Source: JBGAHD01 sp044226395
GTDB taxonomy: Bacteria; Pseudomonadota; Gammaproteobacteria; Xanthomonadales; Ahniellaceae
Assembly: GCA_044226395.1 (NCBI GenBank)
Contig: JBGAHD010000002.1
Coordinates: 186,001-250,000, forward strand
Length of the DNA stretch: 64,000 nt
Reading direction: 5' to 3'
The notes beneath the pieces are model-generated. The model had not been told where the DNA came from, searched no databases, and worked only from the letters and a program-made list of their open reading frames with translations. The position numbers and the translations under genes are program-made. Shown here piece after piece: positions 8,557-17,995 of the stretch; position 1 is the first letter of the stretch, and each line of letters begins with the position of its first letter.

Positions 8557-9735
8557 ATGACCGACGCCGTCATCGTTGCCACCGCGCGCACTGGCCTGGC
8601 CAAGAGCTGGAAGGGCGCTTTCAATCAAACCCACGGCGCCACGCTCGGCGCGCACGCGGTCGCGCACGCCATCGCGCGCTCGGGCGTGTCGGCCGATGCG
8701 ATCGAAGACGTGCTGATGGGCTGCGCCAACCCCGAAGGCGCGACCGGCGTGAACATCGCGCGTCAGATCGCGCTGCGCGCCGGCTGCCCGGTCACCGTGC
8801 CGGGCATGACCATCAATCGTTTCTGCGCCAGTGGCCTGCAGACCATTGCCAGCGCCGCGCAACGCATCATCGCCGGCGAAGGCGAGACCTATGTCGCCGG
8901 CGGCGTGGAAAGCATTTCCTGCGTGCAGGGCGTGATGAATCAGCAGTTCCTCGCCGATCCCTGGCTCGCCGCGAACAAGCCCGAGATCTACTGGCCGATG
9001 CTGCGCACCGCCGAAACCGTAGCCAAGCGTTACGGCATCGCCAAGGACCGTCAGGACGAATACGGCGTGCGCAGTCAGCAGCTCGCCGCGGCCGCGCAAG
9101 CGGCGGGCAAGTTCAACGACGAGATCGTGCCGATGACCGTGACCATGGGCGTGGCCGACGCGGCCAGCGGTCAGTTGCTCTCGCGCGAAGTGACGATCGC
9201 CGCCGATGAAGGCATTCGCGCCGACACCACGCTCGACGGCGTGCGCGGCATTCGTCCGGCCACGCCTGGTGGCGTGATCACCGCGGGCAATGCGAGTCAG
9301 TTCTCCGATGGCGCCAGCGCCGTCGTGATCATGAGCGACACCGCCGCCGCGCGCGCGGGCACGCGACCGCTCGGCGTGTTCCGCGGTTTCGCGGTCGCCG
9401 GTTGCGAGCCCGACGAGATGGGCATCGGTCCGGTGTTCGCCGTGCCAAAGCTGCTGCGTCGTGCGGGTCTGACCATCGACGATATCGGGCTATGGGAACT
9501 CAACGAAGCCTTCGCCGTGCAGGTGCTGTACTGCGTCGATCGTCTCGGCATCCCGCTCGACAAGCTCAACGTCAACGGCGGCGCGATCGCCGTAGGTCAT
9601 CCCTACGGCGTGTCTGGCGCGCGCTTGGTCGGCCACGCCTTAATCGAAGGCCGACGTCGCGGGGTGAAGTACGTGGTGGTGACCATGTGCGTCGGTGGCG
9701 GGCAAGGCGCGGCGGGGTTGTTCGAGGTGTTGTGA
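8557..9735 (+). CDS. Acetyl-CoA acyltransferase (thiolase)
   Basis: 392 residues from the ATG at 8557, chosen because GAGGAG lies 7-8 nt upstream and the product begins MTDAVIVATARTGLAK, the normal thiolase N-terminus. The active-site residues are Cys90 (NRFCASG), His348 (GHPYGVSGAR) and Cys378 (CVGGGQGAAG). It cleaves 3-ketoacyl-CoA with CoA, the last step of beta-oxidation, following the hydratase/dehydrogenase in the same operon. It could act in the synthetic direction, but the neighbours (acyl-CoA dehydrogenase and hydratase/dehydrogenase) favour degradation. Family length is normal and nothing appears damaged. Confidence 0.92.
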   Translation: MTDAVIVATARTGLAKSWKGAFNQTHGATLGAHAVAHAIARSGVSADAIEDVLMGCANPEGATGVNIARQIALRAGCPVTVPGMTINRFCASGLQTIASAAQRIIAGEGETYVAGGVESISCVQGVMNQQFLADPWLAANKPEIYWPMLRTAETVAKRYGIAKDRQDEYGVRSQQLAAAAQAAGKFNDEIVPMTVTMGVADAASGQLLSREVTIAADEGIRADTTLDGVRGIRPATPGGVITAGNASQFSDGASAVVIMSDTAAARAGTRPLGVFRGFAVAGCEPDEMGIGPVFAVPKLLRRAGLTIDDIGLWELNEAFAVQVLYCVDRLGIPLDKLNVNGGAIAVGHPYGVSGARLVGHALIEGRRRGVKYVVVTMCVGGGQGAAGLFEVL

Positions 9736-9736
9736 G

Positions 9737-9773
9737 TCGCGCGATCGCGAGTCCCATCACGCGGATCGCGCGA
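9737..9773. terminator. Inverted repeat between thiolase and AraC gene ends
   Basis: TCGCGCGATC (9737-9746) pairs with GATCGCGCGA (9764-9773); the stem extends inward by GCG/CGC with one bulge. It lies directly after the thiolase stop and overlaps the stop of the facing AraC gene. There is no U-tract. It is probably a shared end for convergent transcripts. Confidence 0.5.
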
Positions 9774-10755
9774 AGGCCGGCGGCGTGGACCATGCGTCCG
9801 TCGTCGCGCGGTCGATGCCCTCGTGCGCATGTTCGACCGCGACACTCGCGAGCCTCTCGCGGCGATGCTCCTGCACGATGCGCTTGCGCCACGCCGTCGG
9901 CGGCTCGCCCGTCGACAAACTCAGCCAGCGCGTGAACGAGCTGCGCGAGCCATAGCCCAACGCGCTCGCGATATCGCTGATGCTCTGACGCGGATCGGCC
10001 AACAGCCGCCGCGCCACGCGCAGCCGCGCGCGCGAGAGTTCCTGATGCGGCGTGATGCCGAACAGCCGCGCATACGTGCGCGCGAAATGAAACGGCGACA
10101 AGCGCGCCTGCTCGGCCATGGTCTCGACCGCCGGCCAACGCGCGGGCTCGCCCGCCATCACTTCGCGCACGCGCAGCAGCCGCTGGAACAACGCGCGGCG
10201 ATGGCGGGCATTGCGACCCGGCACCGCGGTCAAGCGCGCGCGCAACGCGGTCTGGCGTTCCAGCAGATCGCGCGGCAATGACGCGAGGCCAGCTGGCGCC
10301 GTGCCCACCGAGGCCATCGCGCTGGCCTTGCTCAACAGCTCGATCACTTGCCGCGAGAGCCCGTCATCGCCCGGCAGATGCATCGGCAGCAAGCTGGCCA
10401 GGTCGTCTTCATCGCGCGGCCACGCCGACGCGAAGCGTCGCCACGTGGCATCGGTGAAATGCAGACCGATCACGCACGCCGGTCGACCGCCGCGCGCGCG
10501 CAAGCGACCCTGCATGCCGTCGGCGACGATCTGCACGGCTTCGCCCGAACGCACCACGGCGAGCGGTTCGTAATCTTCCATCACTTGGCCCGCGCCGACC
10601 CAGCGCACGCCGGCCGGCGTGGCGAACGCGGGCATGGCATCGCGAACACTCAGGATCAGCAACAACGCCAGATCGGCATCGGGCGAACGGCGGCGCCAGG
10701 CCAGCCAATGCGCGGCGCGCTCGACATCATCGCTGCGAAGAACATCCAGTCGCAT
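9757..10755 (-). CDS. AraC-family transcriptional regulator
   Basis: 332 residues from the ATG at 10755, supported by GGGAG upstream; the frame continues further but without a ribosome site. The C-terminal AraC DNA-binding domain spans about 213-291 with two helix-turn-helix units, the second containing 'SISDIASALGYGSRSSFTRW'. The N-terminal ~200 residues (MRLDVLRSDDVERAAHWLAW...) do not match a sensor domain I know. It is divergent from the winged-helix/propeller gene across a 263-bp gap that holds two equal palindromes, so it may regulate itself and that gene. It converges on the beta-oxidation operon but there is no sign that it controls it. The tail after the HTH (about 40 residues) is longer than usual. 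Confidence 0.85.
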   Translation of the reverse strand: MRLDVLRSDDVERAAHWLAWRRRSPDADLALLLILSVRDAMPAFATPAGVRWVGAGQVMEDYEPLAVVRSGEAVQIVADGMQGRLRARGGRPACVIGLHFTDATWRRFASAWPRDEDDLASLLPMHLPGDDGLSRQVIELLSKASAMASVGTAPAGLASLPRDLLERQTALRARLTAVPGRNARHRRALFQRLLRVREVMAGEPARWPAVETMAEQARLSPFHFARTYARLFGITPHQELSRARLRVARRLLADPRQSISDIASALGYGSRSSFTRWLSLSTGEPPTAWRKRIVQEHRRERLASVAVEHAHEGIDRATTDAWSTPPAFARSA

Positions 10756-10901
10756 CGTGCTCACTCCCGGGCGCGTCGGCGACGCGCGGAACGCCCGCGG
10801 ACACAGGTCCGCGATCGGCGTCGGCGAGGGTCGATGACAGCCACGCTTTCGGCCTGACGCGGCGCCGACACGGCGCGGAAAGTTCCGACGCTTCACCGAC
10901 A

Positions 10902-10945
10902 GTCAGGGTCGCGGCGCTGACGAAAGTCAGTGGCGCGCCCCTGAC
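10902..10945. promoter_or_regulatory. Two tandem palindromes GTCAG-N10-CTGAC
   Basis: The first copy is GTCAG 10902-10906 with CTGAC 10917-10921; the second is GTCAG 10926-10930 with CTGAC 10941-10945. Both are exact, with the same 10-bp spacer and centres 24 bp apart. They lie between the divergent AraC and winged-helix genes. Repetition with equal geometry argues for a regulator site rather than a hairpin. Confidence 0.6.
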
Positions 10946-11018
10946 TCGCGGCGCAGACTCGCGCCGTCTTCGACCGGAGGCGTCGGACGCGCGTGAACGC
11001 GCGGGTCCACCGCGTGGC

Positions 11019-13176
11019 ATGAGCGTTCCCCTGCGACCGAGCGCGAGCGAATGGCATCAGGCGTGGCTCGCCGATCATCACGTCGACTTCAGCGCCAACA
11101 CGCTCACGCGCGCGGGCGTGACGCAGCGCCTCACGCCCAAGGCCTGCGCGGTGTTGCGCGAGCTGTGCTGGCGCGACAACCGCGTCGTGCGGCGCGATGA
11201 CTTGCTGGGTCTGGTCTGGCCCGACAGCTTTCCCACCGACGACGTGCTCACGCGCGCCATTCGCGAATTGCGCGCGGCGCTCGACGACAGTCCGCGCGCG
11301 CCGACCAAGATCGAAACGATTCCGCGCGTGGGCTATCGCTTGAACATGGCGGTGCGGTTCACGCCGCCGCCCGAAGGGGCATCGGTGGCGTCCCTTGCCG
11401 CGACGGCCACCGACGATGAAGCACCGACGTTGGCGACTGCACCGACGAACGTCGCGCCGAGAACTCCAACGCAAGTCCCCGAGCCGACTCGCGAACGTCT
11501 CGCGCCGGCGCTTCCCGCGCGTAAGCTCGCGTGGGGCTTGCTGGTGCTGCTCGTGCTCGTCTGGGGCGCGCGCGAGTGGCTGCGAGCGCGCGATGTCGAT
11601 ATCGCGACCGCGACGATCACACCCGCCACGATCGAGCCACTCGCACTCACCGCCGATCCCGGCACCGAATACTTTCCCGCGATTTCGCCCGATGGCGCCT
11701 TGATCGCCTATGTCGGCGCCGCCGATGGCGAGCTCGATGCGGCGCTGATGCTCAAGGCCCGCGATCCCGATGCGCGCGCGGTCACCTTGGTGCCGGCCAC
11801 GCCAAATGCCTTCATGGCGCATCTGATCTGGTCACCCGATGGCACGCGCATCGCCTACGCGCAACTGAGCGAAGCCGGTTGCGAACTGCGCGCGGTCGCG
11901 GTGACCGGCGGCACGCCGCGCGCGATCGCGCCGTGCAATGTCAGCGTGATGGATGCCTTTGACTGGGCGCCGGATGGCCGGGCTATTTATATGTCGGAGC
12001 CGCGCGACGGCGAAGCCGCCGGCGCGCGTGGCCTCGTCGTCATCGATCTGGCCACGGGCACGCGCCGCGCGCTCGACTATGGTCCGCGCGCACCCGGCGA
12101 TGTCGATCTGTATCCGCGGATCTCGCCCGACGGTCGCTGGCTCGCGTTTCGTCGTGGCGTGCGGCCCTATGCCGACATCTGGGTCATGCCGATCGCGGGC
12201 GGCACGGCGCGCGCTTGGCATCGATCAGGCGTCGTATCCGGCGATCGCGCGGCGCGCGGGCTTGGTCGTGTTCTATCGCGATCTGCAGCTGACGCAACTC
12301 GTCGCGTTCGAACTCGATGCGCGAGGCCGCGCGGGTCCGGGTCGAGTCATCGCGCCGGCGTCGCGGTCGGACTACGCGATGTCGCTGTCACGCAGTGGTC
12401 GACGCCTGGCCTTCGTGTCCGAGCGCTCGGGCACTTCGCAGATCTGGACTTACGAGTTCGATAACGATCACCTGGCGATGCTGACTCACGTGAGCAACGC
12501 CTCGCCGGACTATCCCGAGTGGTCGCCGGATGAGCGCCAGCTCCTGTACATCCGACGCGGTCGCGGCACGAGCGAGCTGGTGCGCGTCGATCTCGACAGC
12601 GCGCGCGAACAAGTGCTCAGCGCCACCGACGAGCGCGTGCGCTTCGGGAGCTGGAGCAACGACGGCCGGACCATTTTCTATGCCGGCGATCGCGGCCAAG
12701 GCTGGCGTCTGTGGCGCATGCGCGCCGATGGCGGCGACGCCCAACCGCTGCACGATCTGCGCGGACTCGATCCGCGACAGTTCGACGGCGATCCACACCT
12801 CTACTATGGCAAGTTGAATCTGCGCGGCCTGTTCCGTGCCGATCTCGAGACCGGGATCGAAGAGGCCGTGAGCGGCCACGTGACACAGATCGCGCGCGGC
12901 GGCTTTCGCGTGGTCGGCGATCGCCTGTGGTTGTACGAGCGCACGGGCGCCGATACGGGCGGTGTGTTCGCGCGCGCGCTCGCCGGCGGAACCGAAGGCG
13001 ATGACGCGATCGAGAAACTCGCCGAGCTGCGGGTCGACACCCTTCATCCCCTGCCCATGGCCAGCTTCGACGCCACCGCGCGTCGCGTGGTGGTGAACAT
13101 GGTCGCGCGCGACGGTTCGGATTTGTATCTCGCGCCCTTGCAGGACACCACGTCGAGCGCGCGCGCCGCGCGCTGA
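11019..13176 (+). pseudogene. Winged-helix / transmembrane / beta-propeller sensor, split by a +1 frameshift
   Basis: The first part (from ATG 11019) holds a Trans_reg_C-type winged helix at about 18-110 ('LTPKACAVLRELCWRD', 'ETIPRVGYRLN'), a Thr/Pro-rich linker, one membrane helix near 168-184, and TolB-like PD40 blades such as 'YFPAISPDGALIAYVGA' and 'LYPRISPDGRWLAF'. Near 12183-12225, after 'IWVMPIAGG', the reading must move by one base to continue with 'SYPAIARRAGLVVFYRD', 'PEWSPDERQLLYIRRG' and 'GSWSNDGRTIFYAG' to the stop at 13176. The change point is a GCGCGCGC tract. CadC-like proteins of this build sense through the periplasmic propeller and bind DNA on the cytoplasmic side. Either the gene is broken or the base is an assembly error. 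Unshifted, the first frame ends at 12464. Confidence 0.8.
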
Positions 13177-13480
13177 GGCGATCGCGCAGCATCGGCCTCC
13201 GCAGTCACGCCCGCGCGCATCGAAGGCGCGCGAGCATGCGGACGTCGGGCAAGTCCATCCGCGTCGCGCCCGCGCATCGTCCACGTCGCCGTGGGCGATG
13301 TGACGCCCAGGCGATGACCACCCCCACCATGACCACGCCCTCCGCCTTCCGCGCCATCGACTCGCGTCGATCGCGAGCCTCTTCGCCGGCCCGGCCGAAG
13401 GCCCACGCGGGACGAAGGGACGATCGCCTCGGGTGCATGGCGCGACGCGGATGTGGCGCACGCTCGCACGGGCGCGCGCG
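13177..13480. other. Gene-poor interval, about 300 bp
   Basis: Apart from the possible upstream leader of the LuxR-type gene I see nothing convincing. Short frames are present on both strands but lack ribosome sites and have Arg/Ala/Pro-rich products typical of GC-rich noncoding DNA. No hairpin with a T-run was found. Confidence 0.4.
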
Positions 13481-14260
13481 ATGATGCGCGCGCTGATCGT
13501 TTCGCGTTTCGAGCTGCTCGGCGCGGCCTTGGGCGAGATCCTGCGTCACGATCTCGGCATCGGCACCGTCGACTTGGCGAGCGATCTGTCGCAGACGCGA
13601 ACGCTGTCGCGCGCGCAGTCGCCACGTCTGATCGTGGTCGGCGCCGAGTGCATGCTGCCGCAACCGCGCGTGGCCGTGGCCACGCTGCGTCGCGCCGCGC
13701 CCGATGCCGCGCTCGTCGCGATGACCAGCGCGTTCCAGCGTCCGCTGATCCTGCCGTTGATCATGGCCGGCTGCGACACGGTGCTGCATTACGAGAGTGC
13801 GCGCGCCGAACTGGCGCGCGCGATCCGCGCGGCGATCGACGGCGGCATGATCATGGGCAAGACCGCGACCGCGCTGATGCTGCGCGCGACGCGCGAGCGC
13901 GCGCGCGGTGTGTCGCTTCCGCCGCGGCGCGAGCTGGCCATTCTCAATCTGGTCGCGAGCGGCCGCTCGAACAAGGCCATCGCCACGCGACTGGGCTTGA
14001 CCGAAGGCACGGTCAAGGCCTATGTGCGTCGCTTGCGACAGCGCCTGGGCGCGCGCGATCGCACGCACGCGGCTATGGTCGGCGTAGCCCTGGGCTTGGT
14101 CGATCTGAGCGCGGCCAGTCATGGCGCCGACGCCGCCTCGCGCCTTCTCGCATCGCCGACCGAGGACGAGGTCGACGCGACCTCGCCCGTGTCGGTCAGT
14201 ACTTCTTCGACCAGACCCGGGAGTGACTCATGCGCCGAACAGGGCTTCGAACTTCATTGA
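13481..14260 (+). CDS. LuxR-type response regulator-like transcription factor
   Basis: About 259 residues. The N-terminal half (MMRALIVSRFELLGAALGEI... 'SPRLIVVGAECML' ... 'APDAALVAMTSAF') has a receiver-like fold pattern, but I do not see the full phospho-acceptor Asp and Lys set, so it may be an atypical receiver. The C-terminal GerE/LuxR helix-turn-helix is clear: 'RRELAILNLVASGRSNKAI', then 'ATRLGLTEGTVKAYVRRL'. The start is uncertain: adjacent ATGs at 13481/13484 are preferred because they begin the domain; a GTG at 13433 extends the frame without a ribosome site. Its last 31 nt overlap the secreted heparinase-like gene, which suggests joint expression and possible control of that gene. 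The C-terminal ~40 residues are low complexity. Confidence 0.75.
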   Translation: MMRALIVSRFELLGAALGEILRHDLGIGTVDLASDLSQTRTLSRAQSPRLIVVGAECMLPQPRVAVATLRRAAPDAALVAMTSAFQRPLILPLIMAGCDTVLHYESARAELARAIRAAIDGGMIMGKTATALMLRATRERARGVSLPPRRELAILNLVASGRSNKAIATRLGLTEGTVKAYVRRLRQRLGARDRTHAAMVGVALGLVDLSAASHGADAASRLLASPTEDEVDATSPVSVSTSSTRPGSDSCAEQGFELH

Positions 14261-16428
14261 TGCTGGTGGGCGCCGCGTGGCTGTCGCTCGGCCAAGCTTC
14301 GGCCGAGACCTTGGGCACCGCGCTCACCATTCCCGCCGCGCACCCACGCCTGTGGTATGGCGACAGCGCGCGCTTGAATCAGGCCCGCGCGTATTTTCAG
14401 AATCACGCGATCAGTATTCCCGGCTATCCGCCGTCGGCGGCGGCGCGCAATCATGCGCTGCGTTTTCTGATGAGCGGCAATCCCGCCGAGTGCGCGCCCG
14501 CGATCGACTGGCTGATGCGCTTCAACTTCGAGCTGGCCGACGAAGACGGCGATGGGCACGCCGATCCCGGCTCATGCGATCTCAACAGCGAAGGTTTGTA
14601 TTGCGACCGCGCGCGTTGGACCGGCGAAGACGCGATCCTGGTCTACGACTGGTGCAATGCCCAACTGACCGCGACGCAGAAGAACACCTTGATCGCGCGC
14701 TGGGACAACTACATCGGCAAGCTCAATCAAGGACCCTACGGCTGGCCCGCGCGACCGATCAATAACTATTACTGGGGCTATCTGCGCAATAGCTTGCTGT
14801 GGGGCATCGCCGCCAGCGGCGAGAGCACGCGCTCGGCCGAGTTCATCGCGCACGCGCTCGATCAGCGCTATCAACAGTACTTCGTGCCCTGGTCGACCAA
14901 CTTCGGCCGTGGTGGCGTGCCGGGCGAAGGCACGCAGTACGGGCCGTATCCGCTGGGCTATTCCGTCATCGCGCTGCGCTCGGCGGCGGACTTCGGTTTC
15001 GACGGACATCAAGCGACGAGCTTCTTCGGCGACAGCACGTATTACTTGCTGTATGCGACGTCGCCTTCGCCGACGGTCGAGCCCGGCATCAGCGGGGCGC
15101 ACTACGAGATCTTTCCGTTCAACGACAACCAAAGCTTCGATGAAGGCGGCAGCGCGCTGCAGGGCGACTACGCCAATCTGCTTGCCGCGACCATCCTGCG
15201 CGCGCCAAGTTCGACGCGCGCGCGCCACGCGCGCGGCTGGCTGCAGCGCACGGGCGTGCAGCCCGACTGGTGGTTGCAGGCGGCGCTCGCCGGCGCGGGT
15301 GGACCGTCGAACACGGACGATCTGCCCTTGGACTACTACGCCGCGGGTTATCGGTTTCTGTACGGCCGAAGCAGCGCCGCGAACGACGCGATGACCGCCG
15401 TGTTCGAACTCGGCGCGCTCGGCGCCGACGAGCGAGGCGGCCTGGAGCACAACGGCATCGAAGCCGGCTCGTTTCAACTGTGGCGACGCGATCGCTTCGT
15501 CAGTCGCAACACGGTCGGCTATCGTGGCTCGGATTTCGTGAAGGGCTTCATGGGCGTGGGCCGCGCCGACATCAACGAGGCCGTGGCGAAGAACGCGGTG
15601 CTGTTCGAAGGTCGCGGGCAACTGAGCGCGTTTCACGATCAGCCACGCGTGACGCGTCTGCACAGCGCGCCGGAATTTCTGTACGCGGCCGTTGATCTAC
15701 GCGGGGGCTATCGCCGCTTCGCCGGCACCGTGCCGCAGAATCAGTGTTGGCTGGTCGACGAAGACTGGCCGTACGTCGACAGCGTCGTGCGCGAGTTCCT
15801 GTTCCTTCGCGCCTGGAATGCCGTGCTGGTGCTCGACCGCCTGCGCGCCAGCGCCGACTCGCAATTGCCGATCTACGCCAATCCCTGCGTCAACGTCGAC
15901 TATGCGCCGAAGGCGCCGGCGAACGTGCGCAAGACGTTCGTCGTGCACTATCCCGCGCGCGGCGCGCCGGTGGTGAACGGTCGACGCGTGACCGCCGACA
16001 ACGGCCCGCTCGCGCTCGACACGCATCTGCTGCTGCCCGAGACCGCCGCGCCGCGCGTCATCGACGAACGCGATTGCAGCGGTTGCTCGCTCGGTCAGTT
16101 CCGCGTCGAAGTGGATCAGACCGGCACGCAGGAAGGGTATTTCTTGCACGTCATTCAATCACGCGATGTCGGCGCACCGCCACTCACCGCGCAACTGACC
16201 ACCGCGGGCAATCAATGGACCGTGCTGCTCACGCGCGCCGATGGCGCCACCGCGACCGTGCGCTTGACCATGGGCATGACATCCACCGGCGGCAGCGTGC
16301 AATTCGGCGCCGGCCCACCGCAGGCCCTGCTCGAGCGTCAGCAAGGCATGACCATCGAAGCCTCGGGACCCGTGTGGGAAGTGCTCAATAGCGATGGCTT
16401 GTTTCTCGATGGCTTCGAGGCGCCTTGA
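14230..16428 (+). CDS. Secreted heparinase II/III-like (alpha/alpha toroid) protein with DGFE tail
   Basis: 732 residues with a Sec signal (hydrophobic 8-24, cleavage after ASA near 25). The mature N-terminus has 'HPRLWYGDSARLNQARAYF', a hallmark of heparinase/alginate-lyase-like toroid proteins. A long helical part with aromatic-rich loops ('INNYYWGYLRNSLLWGIAAS', 'GEGTQYGPYPLGY') follows, and a beta-sandwich second half from about 430. This layout fits polysaccharide lyases, but I cannot name the catalytic residues with certainty. The last residues, LFLDGFEAP, match a tail seen again in the protein at 52628. The start ATG has GGGAG 7 nt upstream. It probably acts on an acidic polysaccharide outside the cytoplasm. 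Confidence 0.65.
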   Translation: MRRTGLRTSLMLVGAAWLSLGQASAETLGTALTIPAAHPRLWYGDSARLNQARAYFQNHAISIPGYPPSAAARNHALRFLMSGNPAECAPAIDWLMRFNFELADEDGDGHADPGSCDLNSEGLYCDRARWTGEDAILVYDWCNAQLTATQKNTLIARWDNYIGKLNQGPYGWPARPINNYYWGYLRNSLLWGIAASGESTRSAEFIAHALDQRYQQYFVPWSTNFGRGGVPGEGTQYGPYPLGYSVIALRSAADFGFDGHQATSFFGDSTYYLLYATSPSPTVEPGISGAHYEIFPFNDNQSFDEGGSALQGDYANLLAATILRAPSSTRARHARGWLQRTGVQPDWWLQAALAGAGGPSNTDDLPLDYYAAGYRFLYGRSSAANDAMTAVFELGALGADERGGLEHNGIEAGSFQLWRRDRFVSRNTVGYRGSDFVKGFMGVGRADINEAVAKNAVLFEGRGQLSAFHDQPRVTRLHSAPEFLYAAVDLRGGYRRFAGTVPQNQCWLVDEDWPYVDSVVREFLFLRAWNAVLVLDRLRASADSQLPIYANPCVNVDYAPKAPANVRKTFVVHYPARGAPVVNGRRVTADNGPLALDTHLLLPETAAPRVIDERDCSGCSLGQFRVEVDQTGTQEGYFLHVIQSRDVGAPPLTAQLTTAGNQWTVLLTRADGATATVRLTMGMTSTGGSVQFGAGPPQALLERQQGMTIEASGPVWEVLNSDGLFLDGFEAP

Positions 16429-16517
16429 CGTGGGCTGCCGCGCGGCGCGGTCGAATCCGGCACGATCCGCGTGGCATGCCCTGGGTGGAAGGGATCGCGG
16501 ATCTGTCTCTCGACAGT

Positions 16518-17867
16518 TCAGTCCCCCGGCGCGAGCCGAATCGTCGCGCGTCGCAACGCGCCTTCATTCTTGATCTCAACCAACTCGGGCGCACGGAACG
16601 TGCCCGAGGTGTCGATGGCGCGCAGCAGTTGGCTGACGCGCGGGTTGTCGGGGCTGGTGACGATCAGGGTGTAGGCGCCGCCGCGGGCTTCGAAGGTCAC
16701 CAGCGTGACGCCGTCGGGCAGGAGTTTTCGCATCGCGGCGTCGGCGGCGGTGATGTCGGGCGCGGGCGTTTTCGGGGTCGGCTGGACGAATAGGCTCATG
16801 CGCACGCGATCAGGGGCTTCGTGGATGACGGATTCGACGTTGACGAGATCGATCGCGGGCGATTGGTCCAGCGGCGCGAAGAGGCGCGAGAGGGCATCGT
16901 CGTCGACGGCGCTCACGGTCGCGCGCACGCCATTGCCCGCGCCTTCCACAGCGTCGAGTTGGACGTCGTCGGGTAAGGCTTGCGTCAATGCGGCGCGCAA
17001 TTCGTCGACGCGCTTCGCGCCGCGACCGTTCGGATCGAGTGGCACGGGATCGAGCGCGCGATAGTCGCCACGCCAGAGGGTCGGCGTTTGCGCGCTGGGA
17101 CTGTCCTTGGCGAGCGCGGGCCAGTGCGCCCATCGGTGATTCTCGCCGGTGCCCAGCGAAAACCCCACGCACCCATCGCCGCACCAAAGGTTGAAACGTT
17201 GCTCGCTGGTGAACACGGCGTTCATCACCAGGCCACCGGCTTTGTCGCGCGTGAAGCGCAAGGCGTCGCTGGCGCCCGAAGTGCCCGTGCCCGAATAGTC
17301 GCGATTGAGCGCGGTGACCAGCCAGCCGTTCTCGCACGAATAGTCCAGGCCATGGCCGATGCGATGGGTGTGTGACAGCGGCGTTCTCAGGCGTTCGGCG
17401 CTCTTGATGTACTCGGCGTCGGACTGGTCGCGATGCGCGCGACTCCAGCGCGTGGCCGGGTCTTGAAAACGAAGCGAGCGATCGGTGCTCGCGCGTCGCT
17501 CACGCTCATGCGCTTCGACGCGCTCGAGAAACTCGGGGCTGTAGTCGAGCGTGACCATGATCGCGTCATCGACCTCGCCGCTGATCGTCATGCGATCCCA
17601 AGGCGGCGCGCCACCCACCGCGCGACCTTGCGGCACGAATACGGTGCGCCCGAGGCCCCCGCGATAGCCGCCCTCATCGAGCGCCTCGACGATGCGATAC
17701 GTGCCTTGCAGATCGGGACAGCCCCCGAACCAGGGCACATCGACCGCGGGCCAGTCGGTGGGATAGCCGGGACCGCAGCCCGGCAGACACACGAGCACGA
17801 GCGACAGCAACGAGGTACGCACAAACGCGCGCACGCGACGCGCGTGATTCACCGACGGCTTGCTCAT
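16518..17867 (-). CDS. Lipoprotein of unknown function
   Basis: 449 residues from the ATG at 17867. A type II signal peptide is clear: basic N-terminus, hydrophobic 'SLLSLVLVCLPG' and lipobox Cys31 (LPGC). The mature part has a Trp-rich opening ('GYPTDWPAVDVPWFGGCPDL'), a segment with several Cys residues ('DYSCENGWL', 'FNLWCGDGCVGF'), and a C-terminal half with two similar sub-domains, each ending in a prediction-like 'V..V...A...R' strand pattern. I do not recognise a family. It is probably anchored to the outer membrane. It lies downstream of the NRPS/kmo operon on the same strand with a 128-bp gap, and converges on the heparinase-like gene. Confidence 0.7.
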   Translation of the reverse strand: MSKPSVNHARRVRAFVRTSLLSLVLVCLPGCGPGYPTDWPAVDVPWFGGCPDLQGTYRIVEALDEGGYRGGLGRTVFVPQGRAVGGAPPWDRMTISGEVDDAIMVTLDYSPEFLERVEAHERERRASTDRSLRFQDPATRWSRAHRDQSDAEYIKSAERLRTPLSHTHRIGHGLDYSCENGWLVTALNRDYSGTGTSGASDALRFTRDKAGGLVMNAVFTSEQRFNLWCGDGCVGFSLGTGENHRWAHWPALAKDSPSAQTPTLWRGDYRALDPVPLDPNGRGAKRVDELRAALTQALPDDVQLDAVEGAGNGVRATVSAVDDDALSRLFAPLDQSPAIDLVNVESVIHEAPDRVRMSLFVQPTPKTPAPDITAADAAMRKLLPDGVTLVTFEARGGAYTLIVTSPDNPRVSQLLRAIDTSGTFRAPELVEIKNEGALRRATIRLAPGD

Positions 17868-17995
17868 CGACACCCCACCCCGCCTGACCTGCCGCCAATC
17901 TAGCGACAAGTCCGCGCGAGCGCACGATGGCGCGCCTCAGTCGTGGAGATCGTCGCCCACGGGTGCCGATGGCGCGCCCGCGGGGATCGCATCAT

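Noticed and set aside
10852..10900. Further CTGAC-like words before the two AraC/propeller palindromes
   Set aside because: They do not pair at the same 10-bp spacing, so I did not count a third site.
13236..13484. Small plus-strand frame before the LuxR-type gene
   Set aside because: Arg-rich low-complexity product, no ribosome site, and it runs into the next gene in another frame.
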